DNA of 31,141 nucleotides from CAYRZF01 sp964428805 (GTDB lineage Bacteria; Methylomirabilota; Methylomirabilia; Rokubacteriales; CSP1-6). Position numbers and translations under genes: made by a program. Below the pieces are notes generated by a model that saw only the letters and a program-made list of their open reading frames with translations, had not been told where the DNA came from and did no database searches. How positions within the stretch are numbered: the first letter of the stretch is position 1; every line of letters starts with the position of its first letter. This document shows positions 29,118-31,141 of the stretch, piece after piece. The stretch is from positions 1 through 31,141 of the forward strand of contig CAYRZF010000017.1 of the NCBI GenBank assembly GCA_964428805.1, in the 5' to 3' direction.

Positions 29118-29498
29118 CTAGGAGTGACCTGCCAGAAGACTGTCCGTCAACTGTTTGAGGCGGAGAAAATCGTTGGTGGCGAGATTGCTGAAGACAACCA
29201 CCGAGCCCTGCCCCTGCGCATGCACATGCCATACGATCCCGCTGAGGACCATGGGAGGCTTGCCGTCTGGCGGCGCCAACTGAAGCCGGAGGATAGTTCC
29301 TTCGAGCGGGCCGGGCTCGCCCGTCTCGAACCTCACTTTCAGCCCGAACTGGTTGAGATCGACGGTCTGACCCCGCCACCGAGATGCGTTTTCGTTTGCC
29401 AGGATGATATCCAAGGCAACCTCCGCTCGGGGGTACCGGCGGCGATCGTCGGTGCGGACACCGCCATCATCTGAAGTTTTCGCGCTGCGTGTTCCCAT
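29118..29498 (-). CDS. Single-domain PilZ protein
   Basis: A c-di-GMP-binding effector of 126 residues. After a short polar lead (MGTRSAKTSDDGGVRTD) come the PilZ motifs RRRYPR (19-24) and DLNQFG (47-52), where serine of the usual DxSxxG is asparagine. The barrel ends with MVLSGIVWHVHAQGQGSVVVFSN, and the tail NDFLRLKQLTDSLLAG is the same helix as in the neighbouring PilZ proteins. The ATG at 29498 is preferred because GGGGAGG lies 5 bases upstream; a frame back to 29540 lacks such a signal. It runs opposite to both PilZ neighbours. Confidence 0.85.
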   Translation of the reverse strand: MGTRSAKTSDDGGVRTDDRRRYPRAEVALDIILANENASRWRGQTVDLNQFGLKVRFETGEPGPLEGTILRLQLAPPDGKPPMVLSGIVWHVHAQGQGSVVVFSNLATNDFLRLKQLTDSLLAGHS

Positions 29499-29790
29499 AT
29501 GCCCTCCCCTGTTCCCTCGGGCTGTTCCAGGCTTAGCCAAAGGGAAGCAAGCAGGATGCCACTATTCAGAGTCAATGGTATCTAGCATTTACTGCGTGTT
29601 CAGGGGGGGCCTAGCAAGCGACGAAGAAGGGAAAGGGCCAGACTGTCACTGAGGTATTGACAATCGTGCCTGAGCACAGTGTCTACCACCATTCATCCTT
29701 CATGCGTCCGTAGGAGCTAAGTATCCGTCTTTTCAGGTAGCTCTCCCTGGCATCTGGATTGCTCCCCAACAAGGCCAGGGGAGTGGGAGA

Positions 29791-30474
29791 GTGGGACGAG
29801 ACCGACGACGATACCCTCGGGTCGGCGTGGCTTTGGATGTGTCTGTCGAGGCTCTGGGCGGCCAGTGGCAAGTAACCACGGTCGATCTGAGCCCGCACGG
29901 GGTCAAAGTCGCGTTGCCGGCAAACTCGATAATGCTCCCTCCAGGGACGTGTGCTGAGCTGCGACTTGCCCTGCCCGATGGGGACTCCCCGCTCGTTTTC
30001 CCGGCCACCGTGGTTCGAACGGACCCTGACGGCATAGCTCTGAATTTCGCGAAAGTCGAAGACCAACACTTCCAGCGCCTCAAGGACCTTGTGAATTCAC
30101 TCCTGCAAAGCCTTTCGGACGAGGCCGCGCGCTTCGGAGTGAGCGTGAGACCTGTGAAGGACCGTCGAAAAGCCCCTCGGGTCGATGTGGAGCTGGATAC
30201 TAATCTTGATGCCGAGCAGCCTCACTTCTGGCAGGGCAAAACGATCAACCTCAGCCCCTCCGGGGTCAAAGTCGCGCTGCCGGCCACGGCCATTCAGCCC
30301 CCGTGGGGAACCAGCGTTCAGCTGCGGCTTGCCGCCATCGACGGCCGACCTCCCATCTCCGTCAAGGGAATCGTCTGGCGAAGGGAGCCCGAAGGCACGG
30401 CCCTGCTCCTCGTCGAGGTCGGTCGCGAGCAACTCGAACACCTCAAGGCCCTCGTCGAATCTCTCCGGGCTTAA
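29791..30474 (+). CDS. Tandem PilZ-PilZ protein
   Basis: A 227-residue protein of two PilZ domains without any other module. Domain 1 (1 to about 110) has RRRYPR (5-10) and DLSPHG (32-37). Domain 2 (about 120-227) has DRRKAPR and NLSPSG, with asparagine in place of the first aspartate. Both domains share GVKVALPA and end in related helices (FQRLKDLVNSLLQS and LEHLKALVESLRA), so one arose by duplication of the other. The start is GTG at 29791 with GGGAG upstream. Between it and the divergent single PilZ gene lie about 290 bp with no gene; TTGACA at 29657-29662 lacks a fitting -10. Confidence 0.87.
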   Translation: MGRDRRRYPRVGVALDVSVEALGGQWQVTTVDLSPHGVKVALPANSIMLPPGTCAELRLALPDGDSPLVFPATVVRTDPDGIALNFAKVEDQHFQRLKDLVNSLLQSLSDEAARFGVSVRPVKDRRKAPRVDVELDTNLDAEQPHFWQGKTINLSPSGVKVALPATAIQPPWGTSVQLRLAAIDGRPPISVKGIVWRREPEGTALLLVEVGREQLEHLKALVESLRA

Positions 30475-30492
30475 CTCGTCTGCATCCCTCAC

Positions 30493-30507
30493 AAGCCCCA
30501 CGGGCTT
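30493..30507. terminator. Possible small hairpin between convergent genes
   Basis: AAGCCC (30493-30498) and GGGCTT (30502-30507) form a 6-bp stem with a 3-base loop, 19 bases after the tandem PilZ stop codon. No T-run follows, so termination is uncertain. Confidence 0.3.
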
Positions 30508-30600
30508 CCCAAACACGACGAGCGCCGAGGGTGCCCCCGACGCCCGTGGATGGTTTTGGTAGGGATCCGTCGCCCTGAACCGGCCGCGCTCTGTGCGAGG

Positions 30601-31011
30601 CTACGCCGGCAGCAAGACGAAGATACGCATAATCGCTGCGGTCGCCCCTTTGTTCGCGGCCCCCTCCACCGTGCCCACCTTGCACGTCCAGATGTGTCCC
30701 TTCTTCGCCGTAAACGTTTTACCGTCCTGCGTCACTTCCAAGGCGCCGAGGGTACACTCGCAGATCATCGCGCTCTTCATCGCTTCTGTGGGCAACACTC
30801 CCCCGGGTTGGAACGCTGCCTCAACCAGTTGTACCTTGGGGAAGCCCGGGATCAATGACCCAGTCTCCTTGATAACCTTTACCTTCACCCCTTTCGGTTC
30901 CTGCGCCAGGGCGCTCCCCCCCTTGCCCATGACGAGCGCAGCCCCGCCCGCCAGGCCCAACAGCATCACCGCCCTGCGATCGAAGTCCACCTTCCCTGCC
31001 TCTCGTTTCAT
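30601..31011 (-). CDS. Exported small cupin-like protein with Tat-type signal
   Basis: A 136-residue protein. The N-terminus (MKREAGKVDFDRRAVMLLGLAGGAALVMG...ALAQ) has a twin arginine and an Ala-Gly hydrophobic stretch, like Tat substrates. The mature part looks like a small cupin: AAFQPGGVLPTEAMKS, ECTLGALEVTQDGKTFTAKKGHIWTC, and a final strand AAIMRIFVLLPA. The usual motif 1 histidines are absent; instead CEC (about residues 84-86) and a later Cys (about 109) fall near where ligands would be. It could bind a different metal or be a non-metal cupin, perhaps linked by a disulfide in the periplasm. The ATG follows GGGGAGG, and a strong promoter lies about 50 bases upstream. Confidence 0.75.
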   Translation of the reverse strand: MKREAGKVDFDRRAVMLLGLAGGAALVMGKGGSALAQEPKGVKVKVIKETGSLIPGFPKVQLVEAAFQPGGVLPTEAMKSAMICECTLGALEVTQDGKTFTAKKGHIWTCKVGTVEGAANKGATAAIMRIFVLLPA

Positions 31012-31062
31012 GGTGTGATCCTCCCCGTTGTGAGAGAAGCCAAGCCGACCAGTCGTGGAGGC

Positions 31063-31091
31063 AGGGTAGGCCGTTGCCCGAAGGCTGTCAA
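31063..31091 (-). promoter_or_regulatory. Sigma-70 promoter of the Tat-type cupin gene
   Basis: On the minus strand TTGACA (31091-31086) is a perfect -35 and TACCCT (31068-31063) an acceptable -10, spaced 17 bases. The predicted start near 31056 leaves a 45-base leader to the ATG at 31011. Confidence 0.62.
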
Positions 31092-31141
31092 GGCGGCGGT
31101 GCTTGACCCCTCTCGTGGCTCGGGCTAGGCTACCGCCATTA

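Noticed and set aside
29657..29685. Promoter for the tandem PilZ gene
   Set aside because: TTGACA is perfect, but the hexamer 17 bases later (TGTCTA) has little similarity to a -10.

Overview
This window is GC-rich chromosomal DNA (one hand-counted line inside apgM is about 73% GC) from a Gram-negative-like, aerobic, uncultivated-type bacterium. The evidence is a glycolate oxidase operon, Tat and lipoprotein signals, an HtrA/Do protease, MoaE and TilS, an NtrC-type regulator and several PilZ proteins. The gene mix recalls Methylomirabilota/'Rokubacteria' or a deep deltaproteobacterial-type lineage, but that is an inference. There are no rRNA or tRNA genes, CRISPR arrays, transposases or phage genes.

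Layout. 1-5450 (minus strand): a glycolate oxidase operon glcD-glcE-glcF behind a good sigma-70 promoter, followed by a small unknown gene and a Crp/Fnr-type regulator. Next comes the first 21 codons of a second CRP-fold protein, with a CRP-like operator placed exactly as expected for a class II activator. 5500-7880 (minus strand): three separate exported proteins (Tat dehalogenase, Sec cupin, solute-binding lipoprotein) divided by two integron attC sites, an integrase-less cassette array (CALIN). 7880-8249 has no recognised gene. 8250-16113 (plus strand): archaeal-type phosphoglycerate mutase, CPA2 antiporter, aspartase/fumarase-family lyase, a coiled-coil protein, a LapA-like membrane protein, the magnesium channel MgtE, a PmtA-like methyltransferase and an alpha/beta hydrolase.

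16129-22700 (minus strand): a relic of an ABC permease, a secreted beta-propeller, then a five-gene run erpA-moaDE-tilS-htrA-NtrC-type regulator. 22716-22835 is a palindromic GC-rich repeat. 22842-26013 (minus strand): five genes joined by 4-11 bp overlaps in the transcription order GT4 glycosyltransferase, PTPS-2, PTPS-1, FolE and SDR. These match the enzyme classes of tetrahydrobiopterin synthesis (GTP cyclohydrolase I, 6-pyruvoyl-tetrahydropterin synthase, sepiapterin-reductase-like SDR) plus a GT4 enzyme, the family of the cyanobacterial biopterin glucosyltransferase. This is the best candidate for an undescribed system: a dedicated glycosylated-pterin operon.

26184-28190 (minus strand): a crotonase and a CaiB/BaiF CoA-transferase behind a promoter covered by a perfect 8-bp-arm palindrome. 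28224-30474: three PilZ proteins (one fused to a receiver, one single, one tandem) sharing a C-terminal helix, which look like a local paralogue family for c-di-GMP signalling. The window ends with a Tat-type cupin-like protein with its own promoter.
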